From: Stutzerimonas decontaminans
Lineage (GTDB): Bacteria > Pseudomonadota > Gammaproteobacteria > Pseudomonadales > Pseudomonadaceae
DNA: 64,000 nucleotides
Direction: 5' to 3'
Assembly (NCBI RefSeq): GCF_000661915.1
Contig: NZ_CP007509.1
Coordinates: forward strand, 2,046,001 to 2,110,000
The translations under genes were made by a program, and so were the position numbers. Below the pieces are notes generated by a model. That model searched no databases. It was not told where the DNA came from and saw only the letters and a list, made by a program, of their open reading frames with translations. This document shows positions 44,842-53,742 of this stretch, piece by piece (position 1 is the first letter of the stretch; each line of letters begins with the position of its first letter).

Positions 44842-46338
44842 TTGAACCTGCCCGATACCGAATCTTATATTCTTTCTGCCGACGTTGTTCAAAACCGAGT
44901 TGGTGATCGCTTCGCGACCTACCATCGCCTCTTAGGTGGATTGTTCTTTCTGGATCGCTGCGGCCAAGACCTATTAGAGGCTTACCGCGAACCGAAGCCT
45001 GTCCGCACCGCGCTTCTTTCCGGCGAAGCGCGGACGAGGGAGGAAGAATTGACCCAGCAGCTGATAGCTCGGCATATCCTCGTGCCGGTTCGCGCTCGGC
45101 ATTCTCATGGCGAAGCCGCGCCGCTGGAAAAAAAGGTCAACATTATTCAGCTGATCCTTGCGAATGCCTGCAACTTTGGCTGTACCTATTGCTTTGAAGG
45201 CGTTCAGGGCAAGGAGATGTCCGCGGAAGATGAGTACAACAAGGTTGATACGTCGCGGCTGATCGCGCGTGAAGGGATCAAAGTAAATATCGAGGACTCA
45301 ATTTATGCCTCGAAAGAACGCTTTGACCATCAGTACGACCCAAAGAATCGTTCGATGAAGCCAGCCGACGGTATCGCTTACGTCGAATCCGCACTTGAGG
45401 TAGCCCGCTCCGAAGGTGTTCGAGAAGTGATGCTTCAGTTCTTTGGGGGTGAGCCTCTGCTCAATTGGCGCACGATTCACGCTGTTCTTGAGCGCTTCGG
45501 GAACGGTGAAAGCGAAGGAGTAAAGATCAATTATTCCACCGTTACAAACGGTTCCTTGATCACGGAAGAAGTGGCGGAAACGTTTGCGAAGTATCAGGTT
45601 GCTGTATGCGTCAGCTTTGATTCGCCAACAAGTCCAAGTAGGCCGCTCAAAAACGGCGACGACAGCACGCCCGTAGTGATGCAGGGTCTTCGGACACTTC
45701 ACAAATTTGAGAATCGGGTGGCTATCAATGCTGCGCTGACCTCTGCGACGTGGGACGACTTCAATAATTCAATTGTGGACCTCGCCGTCGATGTAGGCGC
45801 ACGAGAGATCGGTGTCGTGGTCGATTTCGACCCTACCTTTTATTCCGACTACGGAGCGCAGCGTATTGTCGATCGCCTCTGGCAAGTCGTCGAGTACGGC
45901 AGGACGCGCGGAGTGGTATTGACCGGCTATTGGCATCAAATTTTCCAGGTCATGCTGGGTTTCGATAGCGTCTCTTATCGGGGATTCAAGAACTGCTCTG
46001 CTAAAGGCGCCCAGTTCAGTATTGAGCCGAATGGTTCGGTGTTCGCATGTAAGGCGGGGTCAACGCTACTCGGCGACATCAGGGATGGGACCCAAATTTT
46101 AGATTCAAGTCCGTACCTGAAGCATGCCGAACTTCGCAGAAATAATCCCGCTTTCTGCCGCGGATGTGAAATTGAAGGGTTCTGTGGCGGACTCTGTTTG
46201 GGCCCGTTGGAAAAGAAGTTTGCATCAGTTGATGCCGTCGAACCATCTGCGTGCGAGTTTTACCGGGGCATTACTCGTAAGCACATCGACTCGCTTCAGC
46301 CATACGAAATTGCGACCTTTGATCTTCAGCCAGCTTGA
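44842..46338 (+). CDS. Radical SAM/SPASM peptide-modifying enzyme
   Basis: A 498-residue enzyme. A TTG start at 44842 is preferred because GGAGAG lies six bases upstream and the N-terminus then fits SPASM enzymes (YILSADVVQNRVGDRFATYHRLLGGLFFL). The radical SAM cluster motif CNFGCTYC has Cys110, 114 and 117, followed by QFFGGEPLLN. The C-terminal SPASM domain supplies further cysteines (NCSAKG, VFACKAG, CRGCEIEGFCGGLC, ACEFYRG) for two auxiliary clusters. Such enzymes install thioether, carbon-carbon or epimer modifications on ribosomal peptides. As the GGTV peptide lacks Cys, a carbon-centred change at Thr, Val or Gly is more plausible than a thioether. The dioxygenase gene follows by nine bases. 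Confidence 0.9.
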   Translation: MNLPDTESYILSADVVQNRVGDRFATYHRLLGGLFFLDRCGQDLLEAYREPKPVRTALLSGEARTREEELTQQLIARHILVPVRARHSHGEAAPLEKKVNIIQLILANACNFGCTYCFEGVQGKEMSAEDEYNKVDTSRLIAREGIKVNIEDSIYASKERFDHQYDPKNRSMKPADGIAYVESALEVARSEGVREVMLQFFGGEPLLNWRTIHAVLERFGNGESEGVKINYSTVTNGSLITEEVAETFAKYQVAVCVSFDSPTSPSRPLKNGDDSTPVVMQGLRTLHKFENRVAINAALTSATWDDFNNSIVDLAVDVGAREIGVVVDFDPTFYSDYGAQRIVDRLWQVVEYGRTRGVVLTGYWHQIFQVMLGFDSVSYRGFKNCSAKGAQFSIEPNGSVFACKAGSTLLGDIRDGTQILDSSPYLKHAELRRNNPAFCRGCEIEGFCGGLCLGPLEKKFASVDAVEPSACEFYRGITRKHIDSLQPYEIATFDLQPA

Positions 46339-46347
46339 GAGGAAAGA

Positions 46348-47082
46348 ATGAATAACACTATGGCTAAACTCGGTGTGGTTACTTCTGTAAGCCAGTTTTC
46401 AGAACACGGTTATTGTGTAATTGATATGCCGGTCATGCCTGCGTCATTTCAGGCGTCGTTTGCGAACTTGCCGCGCGATAGCCATAGTCCCGGTCGACTT
46501 CGACAAATTCGGCTTTCTCAGTACATGGGGTTCTGGGATGAGGATGCGTGGATATTCGCATTACTGCCCCAGCGCAAATATATTCAGTCCGCCAGATACA
46601 TAAAGTTGGCGGAGGCAGGAGGGGTGCCGCGGCATCGTGAGCAGCTCGAAGTGAATCCAGCTCCTCTCGTTGCCTGTGTGCTCAATGCGCTGCCTATCAA
46701 CCGGAAAGATATGTTTCAGATAAACGTAAATCAGATCCGGGTAGTGGCCAACGAACTGTTCCGTGGCGTTACCGTACCTGAAGGTCCGCACAGAGACGGT
46801 CATGAGTACAGCGTAATTGCAGTGGCGCGCCGAGCGAATGTCAACGGGGGTGAGACACAGGTCATTGATCCGACCTCAAAAAAAGTCGTGTTCAGGCAGA
46901 CGCTGAATGAGAATGAGGCCATTGTCATCGACGATGAACGATATATTCACTATGCAACTGATATTGAGCCTGCTGAAGGTGAAGCGGGTTTCCGTGATAT
47001 CTGGGTTATTGAAATCAATCGTTGGGAGAATCGCGCGTACGGAAGGGCTCATGAAAGATTGGCAATGTCGGTTGACGTGTGA
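46348..47082 (+). CDS. 2OG-Fe(II) dioxygenase (IDO/BsmA-like)
   Basis: A 244-residue protein with AGGAAAG before ATG 46348. It resembles 2OG-Fe(II) dioxygenases of the type that includes isoleucine and leucine dioxygenases. The metal triad is visible as PHRDGHEYS (His148, Asp150) and RYIHYATD (His201), and FRDIWVIEI holds the 2-oxoglutarate arginine. Known relatives hydroxylate free aliphatic amino acids at the side chain. Here it stands between a radical SAM enzyme and an amino-acid exporter, so the substrate may be the processed peptide or a valine- or threonine-derived unit released from it. It touches azlC directly (stop TGA then ATG). Confidence 0.85.
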   Translation: MNNTMAKLGVVTSVSQFSEHGYCVIDMPVMPASFQASFANLPRDSHSPGRLRQIRLSQYMGFWDEDAWIFALLPQRKYIQSARYIKLAEAGGVPRHREQLEVNPAPLVACVLNALPINRKDMFQINVNQIRVVANELFRGVTVPEGPHRDGHEYSVIAVARRANVNGGETQVIDPTSKKVVFRQTLNENEAIVIDDERYIHYATDIEPAEGEAGFRDIWVIEINRWENRAYGRAHERLAMSVDV

Positions 47083-47823
47083 ATGAGATACATCCTGCGT
47101 GTGCTTAATAGGCCTGCCAGGTCTCAGGAGGCGGGACCATGTGTTGCCGTGCTCCGTCGGGTAGCTCCAACAGCGCTGGCGATCGTTCCGGTAAGCATGC
47201 TGTTTGGTGTGCTTGCCGCACGTGCTGACTGGACTGTTCTAGAAGTGCTTGCCATTAGTCTGCTAGGGTTCTCCGGAAGCGGGCAGTTTGCGCTTTTGCC
47301 GCTTGCTGAGGCTGACGCTGGTTTTCTTACGATGCTGCTGGTAACCGCGTCTATAAACAGCCGTTACCTTCCAATTGCCTACGCGTCAGCGAGGCGTCTT
47401 CCAACGGCAATCACTCATCGGGCGGTTACTGCCCATATGTTGGGTGACGAAGCCTATGCGACAGAGCAAGAGTCGGACAGTTGGCGAACGATACTTTTCA
47501 TACGAGCAGTGATCTTTGCCACTTGGGCGGGTTCTGGGGCAGTCGGAGCTATGCTGGGGCAATTCATTCCGTACGATTGGATTGGGGAAGGGGTTAATCT
47601 CGGCTTTCCTGCAAGCGTTGTACTTATGTATTTGTCCGTAAGCCAGTTACGGTCCAGACTGTGGCTTTCACGGAACGACTCGCGAGATCGTTCTAGCTTA
47701 CTTTTCGTCGCTGGGCTGTGTGCGGGCGCGGCTTTTTTTTTGATAAATCTAGTAGGCCCGCTTTACTTTTGGATACCAAGCATATTATTTGCATCGGTAC
47801 TGTTAGGGCGTGCAAGGATATGA
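47083..47823 (+). CDS. azlC: AzlC-like amino-acid exporter, large subunit
   Basis: A 246-residue inner-membrane protein with the AzlC signature: APTALAIVPVSMLFGVLAAR, LLGFSGSGQFALLPLAE, then MLLVTASINSRYLPIAYASARRLP. About seven helices are predicted. With AzlD it exports branched-chain amino acids and analogues. Its start directly abuts the dioxygenase stop and its stop overlaps the azlD start (ATGA), so the three genes are coupled. It is likely the exit route for the product made by the cluster, or a protection against it. Confidence 0.9.
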   Translation: MRYILRVLNRPARSQEAGPCVAVLRRVAPTALAIVPVSMLFGVLAARADWTVLEVLAISLLGFSGSGQFALLPLAEADAGFLTMLLVTASINSRYLPIAYASARRLPTAITHRAVTAHMLGDEAYATEQESDSWRTILFIRAVIFATWAGSGAVGAMLGQFIPYDWIGEGVNLGFPASVVLMYLSVSQLRSRLWLSRNDSRDRSSLLFVAGLCAGAAFFLINLVGPLYFWIPSILFASVLLGRARI

Positions 47824-48122
47824 GCCAGTCGACAACCATTGCTATTGCTGCGCTGTTTTTCACGAGTTGTCTTGTGCGTATTCTTCCGGTTTTTGTCAGG
47901 TTTCAGTTCGGCGGAGCGAGTCAACGGTATCTTGAGCGGGTACTCCCTGCTGCTGTGTTTATTAATTTTGCCGTCTACATTATTTACACAGAAGCACTCC
48001 GAGAACCTGCAGCTGCCCTGATTTCACTTGGCGTAGTCGCAGGCATTGCTGCGCTAAACTTCTTTGGACTGATTACCGTTGCTGGGATCGGGACTGTTCT
48101 TTATTACGTGCTGGTGGCTTGA
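47820..48122 (+). CDS. azlD: AzlD-like amino-acid exporter, small subunit
   Basis: A 100-residue membrane protein of the AzlD family with four hydrophobic segments. CLVRILPVF and the ERVLPAAVFINFAVY segment are typical. ATG 47820 overlaps the azlC stop by four bases. AzlD completes the AzlC export complex. Confidence 0.9.
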   Translation: MSQSTTIAIAALFFTSCLVRILPVFVRFQFGGASQRYLERVLPAAVFINFAVYIIYTEALREPAAALISLGVVAGIAALNFFGLITVAGIGTVLYYVLVA

Positions 48123-48123
48123 A

Positions 48124-48287
48124 AAAGTTTCAGCACCAATGTCTGGGGGTTTGCAATCGACGAGGAGCCTACAGCGCTTTCTTTTAAGATTGACGAAGTA
48201 AAGGACGGGGGGCTGCTAGGCGGTCAGGGTGCCAGAATGATTGGTCACCTAGCCGCGATGCACTCCTCTGTTGCATTGTATGCCTAA
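48124..48287 (+). pseudogene. C-terminal fragment of an unidentified gene
   Basis: Directly after azlD the plus strand reads STNVWGFAIDEEPTALSFK, then IDEVKDGGLLGGQGARMIGHLAAMHSSVALYA and a stop at 48285-48287, without a start codon. It looks like the tail of a protein gene whose front is lost. No family was recognised; it supports a junction here. Confidence 0.3.
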
Positions 48288-48293
48288 GGCCAA

Positions 48294-48539
48294 CTATGAA
48301 CACCAGATCAACTTGTGCTCGGCCCGAAACAGATCCGTATCGCACTGGCGATTTTGCTTCATCACACGCCGGGTTCCATGGATTCGGCGCTCTCTCAGCT
48401 GCCTGGATCGGCCGTGAATACAGCTGATCCCGTTCCCCTTCGTTGGGTTGGCCGTGCGCAAATATTCGTCGACGGTCGGTAACTGTTTCCAGATCTCGCC
48501 CCGTTGGTGGTCGAGGTAGGCGAGTACCAAGACTTTCAT
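48294..48539 (-). CDS. Small hypothetical, possibly degraded zinc-ribbon protein
   Basis: An 81-residue frame from ATG 48539. The first half (MKVLVLAYLDHQRGEIWK, PTVDEYLRTANPTKGNGISCIHG) resembles small zinc-ribbon proteins found in Pseudomonas accessory DNA, where Cys-x-x-Cys follows SCIH. Here the second Cys is missing and the remaining part is basic and irregular, so the gene may be damaged. No clear ribosome-binding site. Confidence 0.35.
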   Translation of the reverse strand: MKVLVLAYLDHQRGEIWKQLPTVDEYLRTANPTKGNGISCIHGRSRQLRERRIHGTRRVMKQNRQCDTDLFRAEHKLIWCS

Positions 48540-48591
48540 TACATAGGCCGCGCGTTGCCCACTACAGAGATCGCAAACAGGATCTGGAGAA

Positions 48592-49506
48592 TTATGGAGC
48601 GGCTCCATGCTGATGGTGCGACTGCTCCTCGCCAACCGCCCCGTTGCTACCATTGCGGGGCGCAGCGCGAGTGTCGGCCCTATCGTTTGCCGCCGGCTCG
48701 ATGAACAACAACGCTTTCCCATGATCCAGCACCATCGGCGGCGTCCGCCCACCTTCCGGCCGGCGCTTCGGAGACATGTAGAGGAACACCGTCTCCGGTA
48801 ACGCCTGGCTGATCTTTCTCGCCAGTTCGATTGACTGAATGGGATCGGCACCCAGGCAGCCAACGTCGAACGATGGGTATTGGATCTCGTGTCCCGCAAG
48901 AAAGCCGTAGGCAGCGCTACCGTCACCTATGAAGGTGGGCGTCGGCTTCGGACCTACGGTCTGCGTCTTGTACACGTGGTAGGACACCCCACAGTTCTTT
49001 CCGTCCAACTCGAAGTCCAGTCTTGTTTCCAGGAATGGGTAGAACAGGGCCAACCGCTCCTGGTGGGCTTTTTCTACGTGGTAGGCAATGCCTTCGGCGT
49101 TCAGCGACGTTTCGATTGCGTCCAGGACGAGCTTCGACAGGACGAGAGCAGCCTGGTCCTTGTCCTTGGCCTGCTCTTCGGGGATCCAGGCCAGAAGAGC
49201 ATTGCGGTCCATTTGCGCGGGCGGGGAGAACACGAAGCTCAGCAAGCCGAGTCCCACTGCATCGCCCATGGCAAGGTCCAGTCCGTTGACGGACTCGAAG
49301 GAGAGTGCGCTGGTAGTGATGTCTAGCAGGCCACTGACACCCGCCCCAGGTACCTTGTTGGCGGGATAGTCCTCTGCCTTGGACAAACCGGCTGCCTTGG
49401 CGACGTTCAATGCGCGGCTCGCGCTGGGGTCGTAGGCGCGGGGCTGGGTTGCGCAGCCGCCGAGAAGTAACGCCACCGCCAGCGTGAGTGCAGGTGTACG
49501 GATCAT
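48592..49506 (-). CDS. Predicted lipoprotein associated with PAAR/T6SS debris
   Basis: A 304-residue protein from ATG 49506 with a lipoprotein signal (TLAVALLLGGCATQ, Cys18). The mature part has conserved-looking segments: PANKVPGAGVSGLLDITTSALSF, EEQAKDKDQAALVLSKLV, FELDGKNCGVSYHVYKT, and PSFDVGCLGADPIQSIELARKIS. The C-terminus past LLFIEPAAND is low in complexity and may be altered. Fragments of the same gene occur at 43249-43320 and 59155-59262, the latter beside a PAAR pseudogene, which suggests a T6SS effector or immunity neighbourhood. Function unknown. Confidence 0.65.
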   Translation of the reverse strand: MIRTPALTLAVALLLGGCATQPRAYDPSASRALNVAKAAGLSKAEDYPANKVPGAGVSGLLDITTSALSFESVNGLDLAMGDAVGLGLLSFVFSPPAQMDRNALLAWIPEEQAKDKDQAALVLSKLVLDAIETSLNAEGIAYHVEKAHQERLALFYPFLETRLDFELDGKNCGVSYHVYKTQTVGPKPTPTFIGDGSAAYGFLAGHEIQYPSFDVGCLGADPIQSIELARKISQALPETVFLYMSPKRRPEGGRTPPMVLDHGKALLFIEPAANDRADTRAAPRNGSNGAVGEEQSHHQHGAAP

Positions 49507-49539
49507 GGATGTCCCTATCATGAGCGCTTGAAAGGGGAG

Positions 49540-49695
49540 ATAGGGTAGGTTGATGGCTACGTGCCATCAAGTGCGCTTTTGGCGCAGGGTCACCCTTTAA
49601 CGCCACGTGGGCCGTGTGATAGCCGGATCCACAGCCCGTGCGCTCACCGTTGATTGCGTACACGACGCCCGGGAAGGCAGCGCTGGCTTCGACAT
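49540..49695 (-). pseudogene. Degenerate PAAR-like or effector fragment upstream of the lipoprotein
   Basis: From an ATG at 49695 the minus strand reads MSKPA, and after a one-base slip continues FPGVVYAINGERTGCGSGYHTAHVALKGD. The opening resembles PAAR proteins (MSxPAA), but the rest was not matched. It probably is a small frameshifted gene once co-transcribed with the lipoprotein. The remainder of 49507-49840 shows nothing. Confidence 0.3.
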
Positions 49696-49840
49696 CCTTT
49701 TAGTGAGCGAAGATTACGGTGCCGATTGAGCGTCAGGTGACGTGACTACTTTTCGCGGACTCACCGATGCGGTGCCGATGGTCCCGCGAACCAGCACGGC
49801 GCGCTGCGGCAGGGTGGAGGGGATCAGCAAGATCGCTTCT

Positions 49841-50665
49841 TTATCCCGTAGCACTTGGCATCACAATCTCGGGCGCTTGAGCTGGAAGGTACACAACCAT
49901 CCTGAGGTGCCGATATTCATCCACGGTCAGGGTTTCGTGATGAAACCTGTGCAGTGCGCCCCCTACGTCCACAACGGAACTCACGCCACGCTGCGCGATT
50001 GCGCCTCCGGGTTCTATCCATGCGCGGCGAAAGCTCGGCGAAAGCGATTGGAGCGTTTCGATGATCTCGAGCATCGCTGGATCTTCGGGGGCAGTGGCTA
50101 CGTCATACTTGAACTGTGCCACGAGCCCCGGGGTGTCATTATCCCATGCTGGCAATCGTCGGCGCATGTCGGGGGCGGCAAACGCCAGATACAGCAGGTT
50201 GCGATCCCGCAATTCTCTGGAACCGAGCTGAAAAAGGTCATCTGCTGCCGCGTTCCACGCGATGACGTCCCATCGAAGGTTCTGCACATAGGTCGGCCTG
50301 GGCAGTTCGTCCAGCACCTGCTGTATCCCCGCCGAAACTGATGCGGGCTGGCGCGCTTCGGGTGATGGTGGTCTGCGATGTGCAAGAAGGAACAAATGAT
50401 TGCACTCGGCGTCGTCCAGTTTGAGTGCATAGGCGATGCCCAGAAGAAACTTCTCCGATACCTGGATATCACGCCCCTGTTCAAACCATGTGTACCAAGA
50501 CAGACCGACGCCCGCGAGGGCGGCGACTTCTTCCCGCCGCAGTCCTGGCGTTCGGCGGCGCCCGGTAGAGGGTAGTCCGACGTCCGCCGGGGACAGCTTC
50601 TGTCGATGGTGCAGGAGAAACCCGGATAGCTCCTTGCGCGTGCGTCTAAGGCTTCGATCAGTCAT
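49841..50665 (-). CDS. XRE-family regulator with MmyB-like ligand domain
   Basis: A 274-residue regulator from ATG 50665. The N-terminus has SGFLLHHRQKLSPADVGLP and the helix-turn-helix RRTPGLRREEVAALAGVGLSWYTWFEQGRDIQVSEKFL. Residues 105-270 match the MmyB ligand-binding domain (PRPTYVQNLRWDVIAWNAAA, NLLYLAF). It diverges from the MFS efflux gene and is its likely repressor. A near-palindrome TTGTTCCGGACAA (50671-50683) just upstream could be its operator. Confidence 0.9.
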   Translation of the reverse strand: MTDRSLRRTRKELSGFLLHHRQKLSPADVGLPSTGRRRTPGLRREEVAALAGVGLSWYTWFEQGRDIQVSEKFLLGIAYALKLDDAECNHLFLLAHRRPPSPEARQPASVSAGIQQVLDELPRPTYVQNLRWDVIAWNAAADDLFQLGSRELRDRNLLYLAFAAPDMRRRLPAWDNDTPGLVAQFKYDVATAPEDPAMLEIIETLQSLSPSFRRAWIEPGGAIAQRGVSSVVDVGGALHRFHHETLTVDEYRHLRMVVYLPAQAPEIVMPSATG

Positions 50666-50670
50666 GACTG

Positions 50671-50683
50671 TTGTTCCGGACAA
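50671..50683. promoter_or_regulatory. Near-palindromic operator candidate
   Basis: TTGTTCCGGACAA lies six bases upstream of the regulator's ATG and about 80 bp from the MFS start; it is symmetrical apart from one extra T. It is placed where an autoregulatory site controlling both genes would be expected. Confidence 0.3.
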
Positions 50684-50763
50684 TAGGATAACTAGCCAAA
50701 TTGTAATGGGCTAATCGTGCCCCGATGATGTCGCTTCCGCAACTTGAACATGGCGAGGGCACG

Positions 50764-52338
50764 ATGAGTATTTCCCTGGAATCCAGATCTCCTGAAGCTC
50801 GATCCGTTGTATCCACGGCTGCGGGCGGCAAACGAGCCGGACCTCGCGCCTGGGCTGGGCTGGCATTGCTGTCGCTGCCTACGATCATGCTGGGTCTGGA
50901 CTTAACGCTGTTGCATCTGGCACTGCCCGCGCTTGCGCTTGATCTCAAACCGACCAGCGTGCAGGCGCTTTGGATCATGGACGCGTACGGCTTCTTCATC
51001 GCGGGCTTCCTGATCACGATGGGAACGCTGGGTGATCGTATCGGACGGCGCAAGATGCTGTTGATCGGTTCGGTAGCCTTCGCCCTGGCTTCCGTGTTCG
51101 CCGCGTTTTCAACCAGCGCCACCATGCTGATCATGGCGCGCGCTGCCCTTGGGGTGGCTGGGGCAACGCTGATGCCTTCAACGCTTGCGCTGATCAGCAA
51201 TCTATTTGCAGATCCGCGTCAGCGGGCGCTTGGCATAGGCATCTGGGCAACGATGTGGGGCGTTGGGTCAGCATTGGGACCGGTAGTCGGCGGGCTTATG
51301 CTTGAGTGGTTCTGGTGGGGGGCTGCGTTCCTGCTGGTGGTACCCGCCGTGTTTCTGCTGGTGCTGCTCGGGCCGTTCGTCTTGCCTGAATATCGTTCTG
51401 CCGAGGCCGAGCGAGTGGATCTTGTGAGCGTCCTGCTGTCCCTGGCTGCGACGTTGCCATTCGTCTATGGAGTCAAGCAGATCGCGAAGGAAGGCCTTGT
51501 TCTGGACGCCAGCTCGGCAATCATCGTCGGGTTACTGTTTGCGTGGCTCTTTGTGAGACGTCAGCGCCTACTCTCAGACCCTCTGCTTGATCTGTCTCTG
51601 TTTTCCAATCGGGCGTTCTCCGCTGCGCTCGCTGTGTTGCTGTTCGGACTGGTCGCGGTTGGCGGCACCATGCTGCTTGTTGCCCAGTATCTGCAGCTTG
51701 TCGTCGGATACTCGCCCTCGGATGCCGGCCTTTGGATGGGACTCGCTGCGCTGGCGATGATCATCGGTGGCATCGGCGCTCCGCTCCTGGCCAGGGTGAT
51801 ACGTCCCGGCTTTGTCGTTGCTGGAGCCTTGGCGTTGTCGGCGGTGGGTTATCTCCTGCTCGCGCAGGTGACGGACACGAGCATGGGCGTTCTGTTGGCT
51901 GTTGTTTCGCTTGCCTTGGCCTACTTGGGAAATGGAACTATCGCGGCGCTGGGCACAGATCTGGCGGTTGGCGCCGCACCTGCAGGGAAAGCGGGATCGG
52001 CCTCGGCGATGACCGAGATGGTGCAGGACCTCGGGATATCGTTCGGCATCGCATTGCTCGGCAGTATCGGTGGGGCCATTTATCAACGCACCATCACCCC
52101 TTTGCTTGCCGGCGATCTGTCGGCAGGTGCACGGGAGGCGGTGGCAGACAGCCTTTGGGCTGCTTCTGCGAGCGCTTCAGAGGTGTCGCCTGACCTGATT
52201 GCTCATGCGCAAGCTGCTTTCGTGGCCGGTCTTCAGGGCGCTGCCTTATTCAGTGCCGCGAGCGTTGGCGCCTTGGCGGTGATTTCAGCAGTTGCGCTGC
52301 GGCATCTGCGCTCAAACGGCGGAGATGCCGATCATTAG
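50764..52338 (+). CDS. MFS drug efflux transporter, EmrB/QacA (DHA2) type
   Basis: A 524-residue transporter from ATG 50764 (GAGGG five bases upstream). Fourteen membrane helices are predicted. The first helix holds [20 protein letters not shown]; the loop motif [13 protein letters not shown] and the DHA2 motif C-like region [14 protein letters not shown] type (ALGPVVGG) are present. It should export cationic drugs or biocides (SmvA-like). Control probably comes from the divergent MmyB-like regulator. It is followed 76 bp later by an aminoglycoside phosphotransferase gene, making a small resistance-type cluster. Confidence 0.9.
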   Translation: MSISLESRSPEARSVVSTAAGGKRAGPRAWAGLALLSLPTIMLGLDLTLLHLALPALALDLKPTSVQALWIMDAYGFFIAGFLITMGTLGDRIGRRKMLLIGSVAFALASVFAAFSTSATMLIMARAALGVAGATLMPSTLALISNLFADPRQRALGIGIWATMWGVGSALGPVVGGLMLEWFWWGAAFLLVVPAVFLLVLLGPFVLPEYRSAEAERVDLVSVLLSLAATLPFVYGVKQIAKEGLVLDASSAIIVGLLFAWLFVRRQRLLSDPLLDLSLFSNRAFSAALAVLLFGLVAVGGTMLLVAQYLQLVVGYSPSDAGLWMGLAALAMIIGGIGAPLLARVIRPGFVVAGALALSAVGYLLLAQVTDTSMGVLLAVVSLALAYLGNGTIAALGTDLAVGAAPAGKAGSASAMTEMVQDLGISFGIALLGSIGGAIYQRTITPLLAGDLSAGAREAVADSLWAASASASEVSPDLIAHAQAAFVAGLQGAALFSAASVGALAVISAVALRHLRSNGGDADH

Positions 52339-52414
52339 CCGTTCGGTGCTTCCGCCGCATATTAGCGGCCGATACTCAAGGGATTATCGATTCGACAATG
52401 TTGAGGTAGATGCC

Positions 52415-53209
52415 ATGAATGACAAGGCAAGCCTGATTGAACAGTTGCCGGTTGCCTGGAGGAGCCAGTTAGCTGGTTACCACTGGGCTTTGCAGGACCA
52501 GGGGTGTTCAGGCGCTGCGGTGTTTCGGCTTACCGCGTCCGGCCAACCATCACTGTTCGTAAAATCCGAGCCAAGTGATCCGCTCTGTGAGCTGCTGGAC
52601 GAAGCGGTGCGCCTACGTTGGTTGGAACGCACGGGTATCCCCTGTGCGCGAGCCATCGATGCACTTAGCGAGGCCGGAAGGGACTGGCTACTTTTGGGTG
52701 AGGTACCGGGAGAGGATTTGCTGTCGTCATCTCTCGACCCTGAAAGGAAAGTAACGATCATGGCTGACGTCGTTCGCATGCTCCACACGCTCGATCCGTC
52801 CACATGCCCATTCGATCATCGGGCAGAACTCCGGATCCACCGCGCGCAGGCCCGAATGGATGCCGGACTTGTGGATGACGACGATTTCGATGATGACCAT
52901 CGTGGGCTTTCTTCAGGGGAGTTGCTTTCCAGGCTGCATGAGCAAAGGCCAGCGGTCGAGGATCTGGTTGTCACCCATGGCGATGCATGTCTACCCAACG
53001 TCATGGTTGAAGGGGGCCGTTTCTCGGGCTTGATCGACTGTGGCCGACTAGGTGTAGCTGACCGATACCAGGACCTGGCGCTGACCTGCCGCGATATCGC
53101 CGAGGAGTTGGGAGAGGAGTGGGTTCCGCCGTTTCTGGAGCGCTACGGGATCGAAGTCCTCGATTTGGCTCGTGCGCGGTTCTATCGGCTGCTGGATGAA
53201 TTCTACTAG
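52415..53209 (+). CDS. Aminoglycoside 3'-phosphotransferase, APH(3')-II-like
   Basis: A 264-residue kinase from ATG 52415 with GAGGTAG upstream. The catalytic loop is [11 protein letters not shown] with Asp190 at the family's numbering, and the metal-binding motif is [19 protein letters not shown] with Asp208. The protein resembles the chromosomal APH(3')-IIb of Pseudomonas more than transposon enzymes. It should phosphorylate kanamycin- and neomycin-type aminoglycosides. The ending LLDEFY is typical. No insertion sequence is attached. Confidence 0.9.
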   Translation: MNDKASLIEQLPVAWRSQLAGYHWALQDQGCSGAAVFRLTASGQPSLFVKSEPSDPLCELLDEAVRLRWLERTGIPCARAIDALSEAGRDWLLLGEVPGEDLLSSSLDPERKVTIMADVVRMLHTLDPSTCPFDHRAELRIHRAQARMDAGLVDDDDFDDDHRGLSSGELLSRLHEQRPAVEDLVVTHGDACLPNVMVEGGRFSGLIDCGRLGVADRYQDLALTCRDIAEELGEEWVPPFLERYGIEVLDLARARFYRLLDEFY

Positions 53210-53320
53210 AGCGGCGGCAATGCGCATCCTGACCTTGCTCGCCCGCCGCGCAAACGAAAGAATACATCGCAGCCAATCTCGAGAAAGGATGCTCCTGACC
53301 GATTAGTTCATCCAGACCGC

Positions 53321-53668
53321 TTACTGCACTTCCAGCAGAAACCTCTCCAGCACCTTGCGACTTTGCATGAGCGTTTCGGTTTTCTGATCGATCAGCGCGA
53401 TCTGCTCGGTCAACGTGGAGCGGAGCTCTTCGCACGGCTCCAACAGATGACCTTCGCCTCGGATGCACGGCAGAAACTGCTTGATCGTCGCGAGTGTCAT
53501 GCCTGCGGCGCCGAGCAGTTTGATTCGCTCGACCGTTTGCTCTTCGCGAGGCCCATACACCCGAAAGCCGTTCTGGGTGCGTTGCGGCTTGAGGAGACCT
53601 TCCTCTTCGTAGTACCGCAGCATTCGAATGCTCACCGCGCATCGCCTGGATAGTTCACCGATCTTCAT
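53321..53668 (-). CDS. MerR-family regulator
   Basis: A 115-residue regulator from ATG 53668. MKIGELSRRCAVSIRMLRYYEEEGLLKPQRTQNGFRVYG is the MerR winged helix. A coiled-coil (LRSTLTEQIALIDQKTETLMQSRKVLERFL) gives dimerisation. A lone Cys pair is not arranged as in metal sensors, so an organic signal is more likely. It diverges from the aminotransferase gene with a palindromic operator between them. Confidence 0.9.
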   Translation of the reverse strand: MKIGELSRRCAVSIRMLRYYEEEGLLKPQRTQNGFRVYGPREEQTVERIKLLGAAGMTLATIKQFLPCIRGEGHLLEPCEELRSTLTEQIALIDQKTETLMQSRKVLERFLLEVQ

Positions 53669-53675
53669 GTTGGGC

Positions 53676-53706
53676 TTGACTCTGACAGTGCTGTCATATT
53701 TTACAC
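53676..53706 (+). promoter_or_regulatory. MerR-type promoter/operator of the aminotransferase gene
   Basis: TTGACT (-35, 53676-53681) is followed by the perfect inverted repeat TGACAG-TG-CTGTCA (53683-53696). A -10-like TTACAC begins at 53701, giving the long 19-bp spacer typical of MerR-activated promoters. Confidence 0.55.
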
Positions 53707-53742
53707 TCGGTGCTCCCAATCAAAAACCGAGGGGCACTTGCC

